From the NCBI GenBank assembly GCA_963580285.1, contig OY757017.1, positions 110,703,245 through 110,767,244 of the forward strand: a DNA stretch of 64,000 nucleotides, given 5' to 3'. Below, in pieces: positions 9,677-20,600 of this stretch. The DNA is from Lucinisca nassula. Lineage: Eukaryota; Mollusca; Bivalvia; Lucinida; Lucinidae. Position 1 is the stretch's first letter; every line of letters starts with the position of its first letter. Both the position numbers and the translations under genes were made by a program. A model generated the notes under the pieces. It had not been told where the DNA came from and made no database searches. It was given only the letters and a program-made list of their open reading frames with translations.

Positions 9677-12525
9677 GACATCGCTATTTTAAAGGACGGA
9701 TTTTTTTTTAAAAACCCGTCCAAAAAAGTAGGTCAAACATCAAGGTCAAGGTCATGAGGTCAAAAATTATGGTACCATTAGAAAGGTCTTGTGACAAGGA
9801 ATGCACATGTGAAATATGAAAGCTCTACCATTTACCAATCAAACGTTACGGCCAATGTTAAAGTTTTTAAAAAGTAGGTCAAATGCCAAGGTCAAGGTCA
9901 TGAGGTCAAAAATTATAGTACCAATAGAAAGGTCTTGTGACAAGGAATGCACATGTGAAATATGAAAGCTCTACCATTTACCAATCAAACGTTACGGCCA
10001 ATGTTAAAGTTTTTAAAAAGTAGGTCAAATGCCAAGGTCAAGGTCATGAGGTCAAAAATTATAGTACCAATAGAAAGGTCTTGTGACAAGGAATGCACAT
10101 GTGAAATATGAAAGCTCTATCATTTACCAATCAAAAGTTATGGCCAATGTTAAAGTTTTTAAAAAAGTAGGTCATATGCCAAGGTCAAGGTCATGAGGTC
10201 AAAAATTATAGTACCAATAGAAAGGTCTTGTGACAAGGAATGCACATGTGAAATATGAAAGCTCTATCACTTACCAATCAAAAGTTATGGCCAATGTTAA
10301 AGTTTTTAAAAATGAGGCCAAAAGTAGGTCAAATCTCAAGGTGAAGGTCACGAGGTCAAAATTTATGGTACCTCTTGAAAGGTCTTGTGACAAGGAATGC
10401 ACATGTGAAGTATGAAAGCTGTATCACTTACCATTCAAAAGTTATGCCCAATGTTAAAGTTTTTGCAGACGGAGAAACGGACAAACAGACAAACGGACAA
10501 ACAGACAAACAGACCAAAAACTATATGCCCCCCAGAATCTTAGATTCCGGGGGCATAAAAATATAGGATTTTTTTTCAACAGTTAATCAGTTCATCTACA
10601 CATCATCCCAAACCAGCTTGTAAAGTTGCAGGGCAATCGCTCAAACAATTATTGAGATATCTTGCTTACAAGCTGAAAACACGAAAAAAATCTAAGGGCC
10701 ATAACTCAAGAAAAAAAAATCGGATTTTTTTCAAAAGTTGATCAGTTCATCTACTCATCATCCCCGACAAGTCTGTGAAGTTTCGGGGAAAAACCTCAAA
10801 TAGTTTTTTTAGATATCTTGCTTACAAACTTAAAACGCGAAAAATTTCAAAGGGCCATAACTCAAGAAAAAAATTTCGGATTTTTTTCAAAAGTTAATCA
10901 GTTCATCTACTCATCATCCCCAACCAGCATGTAAAGTTTCAGGGCAATAGCTCAAACAGTTTTTGAGATATCTTGCTTACAAGATTTCATAGTATTTTTT
11001 GCAAAGGGGCATAACTCAAAAAAGGGGCATAATCCTGACGAGAAAAAAAACACGGGTCAATTATTTTTTCATGAGGAATCCATATATGAAATTTCAAAAA
11101 CCTAGCACCCATGGTTCTAAAGTTATGCTATGCAGTAAAAAGTGGGACGGACGTAAGGACGGAAGGACGCCAAAACGCGAAAAATTTCAAAGGGCCATAA
11201 CTCAAGAAAAAAATTTCGGATTTTTTTCAAAAGTTAATCAGTTCATCTACTCATCATCCCCAACCAGCCTGTAAAGTTTCAGGGCAATAGCTCAAACAAT
11301 TTTTGAGATATCTTGCTTACAAGCTGAAAACACGAAAAAAATCAAAGGGCCATAACTCAAGAAAAAAAAATTGGATTTTTTTCAAAAGTTAATCAGTTCA
11401 TCTACTCATCATACCCAACCAGTCTGTGAAGTTTTGGGGAAAAACCTCATATAGTTTTTGAGATATCTTGCTTACAAACTTAAAACGCGAAAAATTTCAA
11501 AGGGCCATAACTCAAGAAAAAAATATAGGATTTTTTTTCAACAGTTAATCAGTTCATCTACACATCATCCCAAACCAGCTTGTAAAGTTGCAGGGCAATC
11601 GCTCAAACAATTATTGAGATATCTTGCTTACAAGCTGAAAACACGAAAAAAATCTAAGGGCCATAACTCAAGAAAAAAAAATCGGATTTTTTTCAAAAGT
11701 TGATCAGTTCATCTACTCATCATCCCCGACAAGTCTGTGAAGTTTCGGGGAAAAACCTCAAATAGTTTTTTTAGATATCTTGCTTACAAACTTAAAACGC
11801 GAAAAATTTCAAAGGGCCATAACTCAAGAAAAAAATTTCGGATTTTTTCAAAAGTTAATCAGTTCATCTACTCATCATCCCCAACCAGCATGTAAAGTTT
11901 CAGGGCAATAGCTCAAACAGTTTTTGAGATATCTTGCTTACAAGATTTCATAGTATTTTTTGCAAAGGGGCATAACTCAAAAAAGGGGCATAATCCTGAC
12001 GAGAAAAAAAACACGGGTCAATTATTTTTTCATGATCAGTTCATCTACTCATCATCCCCGACAAGTCTGTGAAGTTTCGGGGAAAAACCTCAAATAGTTT
12101 TTTTAGATATCTTGCTTACAAACTTAAAACGCGAAAAATTTCAAAGGGCCATAACTCAAGAAAAAAATTTCGGATTTTTTTCAAAAGTTAATCAGTTCAT
12201 CTACTCATCATCCCCAACCAGCATGTAAAGTTTCAGGGCAATAGCTCAAACAGTTTTTGAGATATCTTGCTTACAAGATTTCATAGTATTTTTTGCAAAG
12301 GGGCATAACTCAAAAAAGGGGCATAATCCTGACGAGAAAAAAAACACAGGTCAATTATTTTTTCATGAGGAATCCATATATGAAATTTCAAAAACCTAGC
12401 ACCCATGGTTCTAAAGTTATGCTATGCAGTAAAAAGTGGGACGGACGTAAGGACGGAAGGACGGACGGAAGAACAGGGCAAAACCAATATGCCCCCACAA
12501 CTTCTTCGAAGTTGGGGGCATAATA

Positions 12526-12668
12526 AACGGCAAATACTCAACAACGTCCTACCCAACTAGTGCCCATTCGTGTGCCGGACAGACAGACGGACGGAATGAC
12601 GGACACACGAACGGCAGGACAAAAACTATATACCCCCATAGCATACTTCGTATGCCGGGAGTATAATG
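12526..12668 (+). mobile_element. Right-end remnant of another hairpin-ended element
   Basis: A gacagacggacggaatg tract is followed by 'ctatatacccccatagc' and a hairpin closing with 'gccgggagtataatg'. It directly follows the end of the 6.7-12.5 kb element and matches the right end of the element finishing at 27108. Confidence 0.5.
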
Positions 12669-13800
12669 ATTCATTATTTTGGCCATTTATGAAAACATAC
12701 TTATTTTAATTTGCTGCAACTACAATGCTATAATTAGAGCTACTTCAATGGTCTTGGAGCAACGAGACTGAATGCTTCAAGAATTATTCTTAACAGTGAA
12801 CAAGGCTACGGTAATGACATTTTTATGTCACAATATAAATATATTGTTGGCAATAGCCAGTTTTATCAGGTTTAGCCTCGCCGAAAATTGAAAATATGCA
12901 ACAAAAACCTGTGTGTGCTGTCAACTAACTGAGAAAATGGAGATCCAGGGTTGACTTTCTGCAGATCCCCTATTCAAATTATTCACTATTAAAGGATTTG
13001 TTTGGCCTGGATGGATAGTTAATTCATTTACATGGAATAACATTGCCGGAATTCTGAGTGGTCAGACCACTTTTGAACAGTCCCAAATGTGGTTTAAATA
13101 CAGGAATTTTACACAGTATGTAGTCAGAATTTTTCACACCTTGGGTAGGACCTAAATTTGAATCAGCCCATTGATTTCAAGTTACAGTTGCTTCATTACT
13201 CAATGGTACCAACTGATTGTGGCAAGTTTTAAGCTTGTAAGCCAAATCATGGAAAAATCTGACTACTAGGCTCTGGGACAGCGATGGTTACTCTGGTCAG
13301 CTTGTCCGTTCTGTATCTCACCAAGGCTTTCTTGCCTTTCTCAGAAGTCCTCAATGGATGTGATACACATAACTGATCAGTTTGTGCCGATCTGCATGGT
13401 AATCTATGAATAGTTTGTGCCTAAATATTATGAATGGACTCCAATTGGCGAAAATGCAAATGCGAAGCTTGTGCAGTCACCTTACCATACAGAATTAATA
13501 GAGTGGCTCATTTTGACAACGATATACATGTACTTTAAAACTAGGGTTTACATGGGTATATATTACTTTCTTATTTCTGCTCCAAGACATGGATTGTGGG
13601 TAATGGTTAGAACTGCCTCAATGAGATGGTTCTAATGAGCACCAAAAACCTGTTTGAACTAAATAAGAAAAATATCAAATTTTTGTTTTTACAATAGAAA
13701 TAATCTTCCTAGAGATACAAAAGAATGCACTTTGTCACATAAATGTGCCATAATGTATGTGAAACAAGGGGGCCCTAAGTGTGTCACTGTCTATAGTACA
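12669..13800. other. No gene; MITE fragments
   Basis: Contains a fragment of the nested inverted repeat seen at 2.2-2.7 kb (about 12905-13025) and a piece of the cagtaaaattcc MITE (about 13070-13125). Frames of up to 72 codons have no recognisable content. Confidence 0.4.
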
Positions 13801-14690
13801 TTCTATTTTTAGCTCTGGTGGCCATCTTGTTCATCAGGGCAAAACGATTTTAGCTACTTTGGTAGGAAGTCACATGGGCCACATTTTTGTGAAGTCTGAA
13901 TTAAATTGGCACAAGGTTTTAGGAGGAATTCACATTTGAAGCAAGTTTACGTTTTTCTATTTTTAGCTCTGGTAGCCAACTTGTTCATCAGAGCAGAACA
14001 ATTTTAGCTATATTGGTAGGGAGCCACCTGTGAAGTTTGAATCAAACTGGCCCAATGGAGGAGTTAGCATCTAAAGCAAATTTGTAAGGTTTTTCTACTC
14101 TTAGCTCTGGTGGCCAGTCTGCTCACTGGAGCAGAACGGTTTTAGCCATTTTTGCAGAGGGTCACCTAAGCAACATTCCTATAAAGGTTGAAAGAAATTG
14201 GCCCAAGGGAACAGGAGCAGTTGTTGTTTAAAGATTTTTATCTATTTTTAGCTCTGGCAGCCATCTTGTTCATCAGAGAGGAACGATGTTAGCTATTTTG
14301 GTAGAGACTCACCTAGGCAACATTCCTGTGAAGTTTGAATCAAATTGGCCCAAGGGTTTAGGAGGAGTTTGCATTTGAAGCAAATATACATTTTTTTCTA
14401 TTTTAGCTCTGGTGGCCATTTTGCTCATTAGCGCAGAACCCGTTTAGCTATTTTGGTAGAGAGTCACCTAAGTAACATTCCTATGAAACTTGAATAAAAT
14501 TGGCCTAAAGGTACAGAAGTTGTCTTTTAAGGATTTTTCTATTTTTAGCTCTGGTGGCCATCTTGTTCATTGGAGCAGAACGATTTTAGCTATTTTGGTA
14601 GGGAGCCATCCAGGCAACATTCCTGTGAAGTTTAAAACAAATTGGCCCAAGGGTTTAGGATGAGTGCCCCATTTTTTAAAGCTAATTGTT
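13800..14690 (+). repeat. Tandem array of about 145-bp units
   Basis: Six diverged units start near 13803, 13957, 14095, 14235, 14398 and 14533 with 'tttttagctctggtggccat', and carry 'ttttagctattttggtag', 'gtgaagtttgaatcaaa' and 'ttggcccaaggg'. The last unit ends in a short degenerate gacgatgacagac stretch. They are related to the 3' modules of the 17.8-23.1 kb elements. Confidence 0.65.
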
Positions 14691-14699
14691 GACGATGAC

Positions 14700-15580
14700 A
14701 GACATTGACTGATAATAATAGGTCACCACGAGCACTTTCTCAAAATGTCTGTCAAGTCGGATGATGTTTCACATTAATGTTGACAGAATAGGATGGGTAT
14801 TCCTGTTCCGTCACCAGCTCCTTACGGGGAATTGATACATTTCCAGGGGAGGCCACTTTATAAAAAAAAATATTTTTGCCTCCCCTATCTACAGGGGTCT
14901 ACTATAAAAGGAAAGAATTTGCTGCTGAGGAGCGAATTCTTTCCTTTAAGGGTAAACCCCTCTTATGTGTATAACTTAAGTAACAAAGAATCAAACTTAG
15001 TATCTAGGTATATTTGTTCTAATACCGGTATGCTTGTCCTGGACATGTTCAAACCAGCTTGTGTACGATACATCTCTTCAGTCAATACATAACAGATGTG
15101 GAACAATAATTATCCACACTGTGCCCAGTAACGACTGAACAGCCCTGATATCTATGCAATCTGCTCATCAGTCCAATGAGCATTTTATGTGTAGCTATTG
15201 GCCAACAGCTTTTTCAGATACCATCAGATCCAAAGCCTCATACAGGCCTCTGTGGGCTAGTGAGCACTAGCTCTAATCTTTATTTCTCTCACTACTGTGG
15301 ATTCGAGTCTTGTTCATGTCCAGTGAGATGCCAAGTTGAGGTGGTCTTTCTAGGGATAATCCGGTTTTTTCCCCAATTCTGATTAACGCTTGGCTCAAAA
15401 TAAGTGAAATAGCCTTGAAAGGGCAATAAAAACAAATCTGCATTCCTAGATGCAGATCTTATAAGGCTCATTCCTGCATGCTGCTGCTTCAAAAGAAGTG
15501 ATTATATAAGCATCAACAAACAAAACTGTCATCAGACATAAAGATCATCAAATACTGATCAGCCTGCACATTCATGTAGA
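14700..15580. other. No feature firmly identified
   Basis: Frames up to 99 codons overlap each other on both strands and look non-coding. Part of 15240-15420 resembles a dispersed repeat, but I could not match it in the window. Confidence 0.3.
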
Positions 15581-15840
15581 CTCCCGCACATTGGGGCTTG
15601 AAGAAATAGATGGGCTGCATGATGCTTCCATGCAGAGCTGAAAGCGACCGCACACGAGTACTGATGTCGCTTAGAGCATCTAAGCCTGCCCAGGCAAAGT
15701 GATACTTGTAGGACCGACCGTCCATGCTTATAAACCCTATTGGTTTCTTGATATGTCATTCAATCTCAATGTCGGGTAAAAGTTCCACAAAATTGTCTCA
15801 AACACTGTTGACAGGGGCGTTAAACCCCAAACAAACAAAT
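15580..15840 (-). repeat. Dispersed core repeat D, minus copy
   Basis: Reverse complement of the repeat seen at 23370, 39070 and 49137. Shared phrases on this strand are 'ggcttgaagaaatagatgg', 'cagctctg...gcagag', 'ctgcccaggcaaag' and 'gtttaacgccc'. Probably a SINE-like element without a recognisable tRNA head. Confidence 0.6.
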
Positions 15841-16568
15841 CATTCATGCAATCTGTTCTGAGTCTTGGCTGTGTGCTGATGGCTGACCAAAGCTTCAGGC
15901 AGTCAGGGACGGCTATGTTCTGACCTGACAGGACTCAACAAATACATTGTCCAGTTGCCCAAGACTCCTAATTTTGACTTGGCAAATGATTTTTTATTTC
16001 ACATCCAGAAAAGAAATAATAGAAGATAACTCCGAGCCAATATGAAAATGCTGTGGACTGCCAGGCAAGTGGTTGAAACTGGGATTTGTGAGGCCCTGCT
16101 TGGAAGACTGCCTGATTTGCATTCATTGAGTGCACGTCCTCCAACAGTGCGTTTTCTTTTGTCCATCACGAAAACATGCCTATATAATTTTGACTCTCTT
16201 GAACCCCACTTTTATATAATAAAACTGGGGATTCACAGGGGTAAATCTTATTATTATTATTTCTGCTCTAAAATATATTTTGTTGGTACTCATTAGCACC
16301 GCCTCGTTGAGGCGGTCCTAACGAGTACCCACAATCAATATTTTCAGCCAAAATAAGAAAAATATCACAATTTTTCATCTTAAAATTTTAGGGTTTTTCA
16401 GCGGTACAGTTTACAATGTATTTGTATAGGCGTGTTTTCATAATGATGGGTCATGTGATGCAAGTGCAGATCAAAGTACTGACAGCACTGGAGGGTCAAC
16501 TGTCTGTGGGTGTAGGCTGGAAAAATTGTCCTGGACTAGAACTTAACCATTAAATTCCTTTAATGTAA
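15841..16568. other. No feature seen
   Basis: No gene or clear repeat. A frame of 84 codons at 16042-16296 has no recognisable motif. Confidence 0.35.
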
Positions 16569-16632
16569 GCAAACAGTGTAGACCCTGATCAGATGCCACA
16601 TATGGCATCTGATCTAGGTCTAAACTGTTTGC
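16569..16632. repeat. Short palindrome family, copy 3
   Basis: Starts gcaaacagtgtagaccctg, has catatg at the centre, and closes with the complement ending actgtttgcc. Confidence 0.65.
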
Positions 16633-16794
16633 CACAGCCAACCCATGAGAGACTATATTTAATATTTAAACCTCTTATGCAACACTCTGACTTCATAGGG
16701 ATAAGAATATCACAGCTATTTTCTATAAATAACCGTTACCTGGATTTCCAACAAGTCAGTGATAGGCACATGGACTTCAGCTTGAAAAGCTTTT

Positions 16795-17092
16795 GTTTGT
16801 ATTGGAGTTTAACGGCCCAGTCAACACTATTTAGGTCATTTTTGAGCCAGTCAGTTTACATATCCACACTTTTCCTGGGCAGGCTTAAACGTAAGCGGTT
16901 AACCAGTACAGTGCACATTCTTTCGCCAGAAACTGATAACTGCCCTTCTTGAATCAGCGGAAGGGAGAGAATGACTGTAGAAAAGATTTCATCTCCACGA
17001 AAAAATGTTGCCAACCCAGCAGATATCGAACATGTGTCCTCCTGATCACCAGTAAGACGTGCATCCGACTGAGCTACCGACGCCGGCGGCTT
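16795..17092 (-). mobile_element. tRNA-headed SINE (family A)
   Basis: On the minus strand it begins with a tRNA-like head (gtcggtagctcagtcggatg as A box, gttcgatatctgc as B-box region). A core follows with 'gaatgtgcactgtactgg', 'ttaagcctgcccagg' and 'gttgactgggccgttaa'. A second near-complete copy lies at 45010-45330 and a fragment near 40840-40985. It sits 60 bp past the RP9 stop codon and so may be part of its 3' UTR or downstream flank. Confidence 0.65.
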
Positions 17093-17152
17093 GAAAAACT
17101 ACTGCACTTTATAACTTTGGTATGATTGATAAACAATGGACCAGAAAATGAG

Positions 17153-17672
17153 TCAATCTTTATGTTTCTTCTTATGCTTGGATTTTTTGTGTTTCTTTTT
17201 AGTATCACTACCGGATTCATTGTCTCTACCTTTATTAGATCTTTTATGTTTATCACTGTGTTTGTGATCATAATCTTTAGTTTGTTTCCTGTGTCTGCCA
17301 CTTTTTATTGCATCTTCATTACCAGATTTATGTCTGTCATTTTCTTGACCATGACTTCTGTGAATTTTTTCTTTGTGCTTATCACGCTTTCTCACATCAA
17401 CCTTACTGTCCCTGTCTGAGTCTGGCCTATTATCTCCCTTTCTTGAGTGTTCACTTTCTTTGTCACTCTTATTATAATGTTTTGGTTTGGATTTGTCAGT
17501 CTTTCTAGAATGTTTACTATGATCATGATTATCTCCCTTGTACGACTCTTTGTTGTGGGTCTTTTTTCTCCTTTTCCTCTTCCTGTGCTGTGTGTCTGAT
17601 GAAATATCAGAGCTGTCTGTGTCACTAGAACTTGATGATGAGGCATTTAACAGTGCTTGTAATTCCTCCACT
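17153..17672 (-). CDS. RP9: RP9 exon 6 (terminal, charged tail)
   Basis: 520 nt from acceptor ctttcag at 17673-17675 to a stop at 17153. It opens with VEELQALLNA, matching the last conserved RP9 helix, then a Ser/Asp run (about 139-152) and about 145 residues rich in Lys, His, Asp, Ser and Arg, ending KKKHKD. The open frame can be extended upstream of the splice site to an ATG near 17695, but that part overlaps a half copy of the palindrome repeat and is intron. Confidence 0.9.
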
Positions 17673-20600
17673 CTGAAAGAAGTTAAAGATGGCATCTGAT
17701 CAGGATCTACACTGTTTGTAATGCAGTGTGTGACTTGAATACACTATATCAAATAATTTGATTGGTGAATAGGCAGAAATGGGTGTAGCAAAATAATTTT
17801 ATTCAGAGGATGAGTGTTAAATAGTCATTTTAAACAGACAAGAGGGCCATGATGGCCCTGGATCGCTCACCTGATCCATAGAGTAACAAGTGGGCCCTGG
17901 GGAGGGCCATTATTGACCCCAGGGTTATAATGTGCATAATGTTGAGGGAGGTCTAAAAAGGTCAAGCTTCATACCAAATATCAACAAAGGCTATAATTGT
18001 CCACCAGATGAAACTCCATACCAAATATCAAAGACGTGGGCCTTGCAGTTTCAGAGAAGAAGATTTTTAAAGATTTCCCTATATAAGTCTATGTAAAACC
18101 AAAGGGTCTCGGGGCGGGGCATTTTTGGCCCCAGGGCTATAATTTGAACAATCTTGATAGAGGTCCACTAGATGAAATTTCAAACCAAATATCAAAAACC
18201 TAGGCCTTGTGGTTTCACAGTAGAAAATTTTTAAAGATTTTCCCTATATAAATCTATGTAAAACCAAAGGGCCCCGAGGCGGGGGCATTTTTGACCTCAG
18301 GGCTATAATTTAAACAATCTTGGTAGCGGTCCACAAGCTGAAGCTTCATACCAAATATCAAAGACCTAGGCCTTGTGGTTTCAGAGAAGATTTTTCAAGA
18401 TTTTCCCTATATAAGTCTATGTAAACCAAAGGGCCCCAGAGGGGGGGGGGGTGCATTTTTGGCCCCAGAGCTATAATTTGAACAATCTTAGTAGAGGTCC
18501 ACAAGATGAAGCTTCATACCAAATATCAAAGACCTGGGCCTTGCAGTTTCAGAGGAGAAGATTTTTAAAGATTTTCCCTACATAAGTCTATGTAAAACCA
18601 AAGGGCCCCAGGATGGGGGCTTTTTTGGCCCCAGCACTATAATTTGAATAATCTTGGTAGGGGTCCACTAGATGAAGCTTCATACCAAAAATCAAAGACC
18701 TGGGCCTTGAGGTTTCAGACAAGACGATTTTTGAAGATTTTCCTATATAAGCCCATGCAAAACTAAAGGGCCCTGGGGCGGGGGCATTTTTGGCCCCAGC
18801 ACTATAATTTGAACAATCTTGGTAGGGGTCCACTAGAAGAAGCTTTATACCAAATATCAAAGATCTGGGCCTTGCGGTTTCAGAGAAGAAGATTTTTTAA
18901 GTTTTCGGTGAAAAAATCTATTTTTGGCTCCTGTAACCTATATGTGCAACGGACCGGAACCATTTGAACAATTTTGAAAGGGGACCACCTAAGGATCATT
19001 CCTGTGAAGTTTGGTCAAAATCCAATCAGTGGTTTAGGAGGAGATGTCGTTTGAAGAAATTGTTTACGCACGGATGACAGACAAAAAGTGATCCTAATAT
19101 AAAACACAAGAGGGCCATGATGGCCCTGGATCGCTCACCTGATCCTCAGTGTAACAAGTGGGCCCCAGAGAGGGCCATTATTGGCCCCAGGGCTTTAATG
19201 TGCATAATGTTGAGGGAGGTCTTAAAGGTGAAGCTTCATACCAAACATCAACAAAGGCTATAATTTGAACAATCTTGGCAAAGGTCCACTAGATGAAGCT
19301 ACACATCAAATATCAAAGACCTGGGCCTTGCGGTTTCAGAGAAGAAGATTTTTTTTAAAGATATTCCCTACATAAGCCTATTCAAAACCAAATGGCCCTG
19401 GGGCTATATAAATCTATGTAAAACCAAAGGGCCCCGGGGTGGGGGCATTTGTGACCCCAGGGCTATAATTTGAACAATCTTGGTAGAGGTCCATTAGATG
19501 AAGCTTCATACCAAATTTCAAAGTCCTGGGCCTTGTGGTTTCAGAGAAGAAGATTTTTAAAGATCATCCCTATATAAGCCTATGTAAAACCAAAGGGCCC
19601 CGGGGCGGGGGCATTTTAGGCCCAAGGGCTATAATTTGAACAACCTTGGTAGAGGTCCATTAGATGAAGCTTCATACCAAATATCAAAGTCCTGGGCCTT
19701 GTGGTTTCAAAGAAGAAGATTTTTAAAGATTTTCCCTATATAAGCCTATGTCAAACCAAAGGGCCCTGGGGCGGGGACATTTTTGGCGTCAGCACTATAA
19801 TTTGAATAATCTTGTTAGGGGTCCTTTAGATGAAGCTTCATACCAAATATAAAAGACCTAGGCCTTGTGGTTTCAGAGAAGAAGATTTTTAAAGATTTTC
19901 CCTATATAAGTCTACGTAAAACCAAAGGGCCCCATGGCGGGGGGCATTTTTTGTCCCAGCACTATAATTTGAACAATCTTGGTAGGGTCCACTAGATGAA
20001 GCTTCATACCAAATATCCTGGGCCTTGTGGTTTCAGAGAAGAAGATTTTTAAAGATTTTCCCTATATAAGCCCATGTAAAACCAAAGGGCCCCGGGGCGG
20101 GGGCATTTTTGGCCCCAGCACTATAATTTGAACAATCTTGGTAGGGGTCCACTAGATAAAGCTTCATACCAAATATCAAAGACCTGGGCCTTGTGGTTTC
20201 AGAGAAAAAGATTTTTAAAGATTTTCACTATATAAGCCAATGTAAAACCAAAGGGCCCCGTGGCAGGGGCATTTTTTGTCCCAGCACTATAATTTGAACA
20301 ATCTTGGTAGGGGTCCACTAGATGAAGCTTCATACCAAATATCAAAGTCCTGGGCCTTGTGGTTTCAGAGAAGGAGATTTTTAAAGATTTTTCCTATATT
20401 AGCCTATGTAAAACCAAAGGGCCCCGGGGCGTGGGCATTTTTGGCCCCAGCACTATAATTTGAACAATCTTGGTAGGGGTCCACTAGATGAAGCTTCATA
20501 CCAAATATCAAAGACCTGGGCCTTGTGGTTTCAGAGAAGAAGATTTTTAAAGATTTTCCCTATATAAGCCAATGTAAAACCAAAGGGCCCCGTGGCGGGG

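Larger units (their letters stand above)
8441..9722. mobile_element. Third-level nested insert with inverted ends
   Basis: Between 'gttaaagttttta' and 'aaaaaagtaggtc', which are adjacent in neighbouring units, lies about 1.28 kb of foreign DNA. It starts with a small hairpin (aatgcctaatggcatt) and 'ggacgggttttttt' and ends with 'aaaaacccgtcc'. It contains a G-rich minisatellite, purine-rich tracts, a tRNA-like segment and gcccgcccgccc runs. No coding region is visible. Confidence 0.55.
8083..10557 (+). mobile_element. Hairpin-ended element nested in the 6.7-12.5 kb array
   Basis: It begins 'aacaagat' plus hairpin gtgtttgtgaaacac (8090-8104) and 'cgatgccccc'. It carries units of about 155 bp ('ggtcttgtgacaaggaatgc', 'aaagttatggccaatg') and ends in cggacaaacagac repeats and a hairpin closing with 'ccgggggcataaaa'. 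The host array reads '...ctcaagaaa' before it and 'aaaatataggat...' after it, which together match intact neighbouring units, so the insertion point is clear. It is itself interrupted at 8441-9722. Confidence 0.65.
6721..12525 (+). mobile_element. Large hairpin-ended minisatellite element, interrupted
   Basis: The left end has hairpin gtgtttatgaaacac (6736-6750) followed by 'aatgccccc'. The body is a tandem array of units of about 155-165 bp ('caaagggccataactcaag', 'gagatatcttgcttaca'). Some units form a higher-order repeat closed by a variant containing 'gcaaaggggcataactc'. The right end is a ggacggaaggacgg tract and hairpin atgccccca...tgggggcat (12489-12525). Another element (8083-10557) is inserted in the array. 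Short open frames across it are repeat translations, not genes. Confidence 0.65.

Noticed and set aside
6890..12523. Several 60-93 codon frames with similar sequence (RGITQKRG, FKAITQ types)
   Set aside because: They recur because the DNA is a tandem array. They begin and end at arbitrary points of the repeat unit and carry no domain.
17126..17508. Plus-strand frames of 66-97 codons with hydrophobic content
   Set aside because: They are antisense to RP9 exon 6; the Phe/Ile/Val-rich translation is the complement of Lys/Asp/Ser codons.
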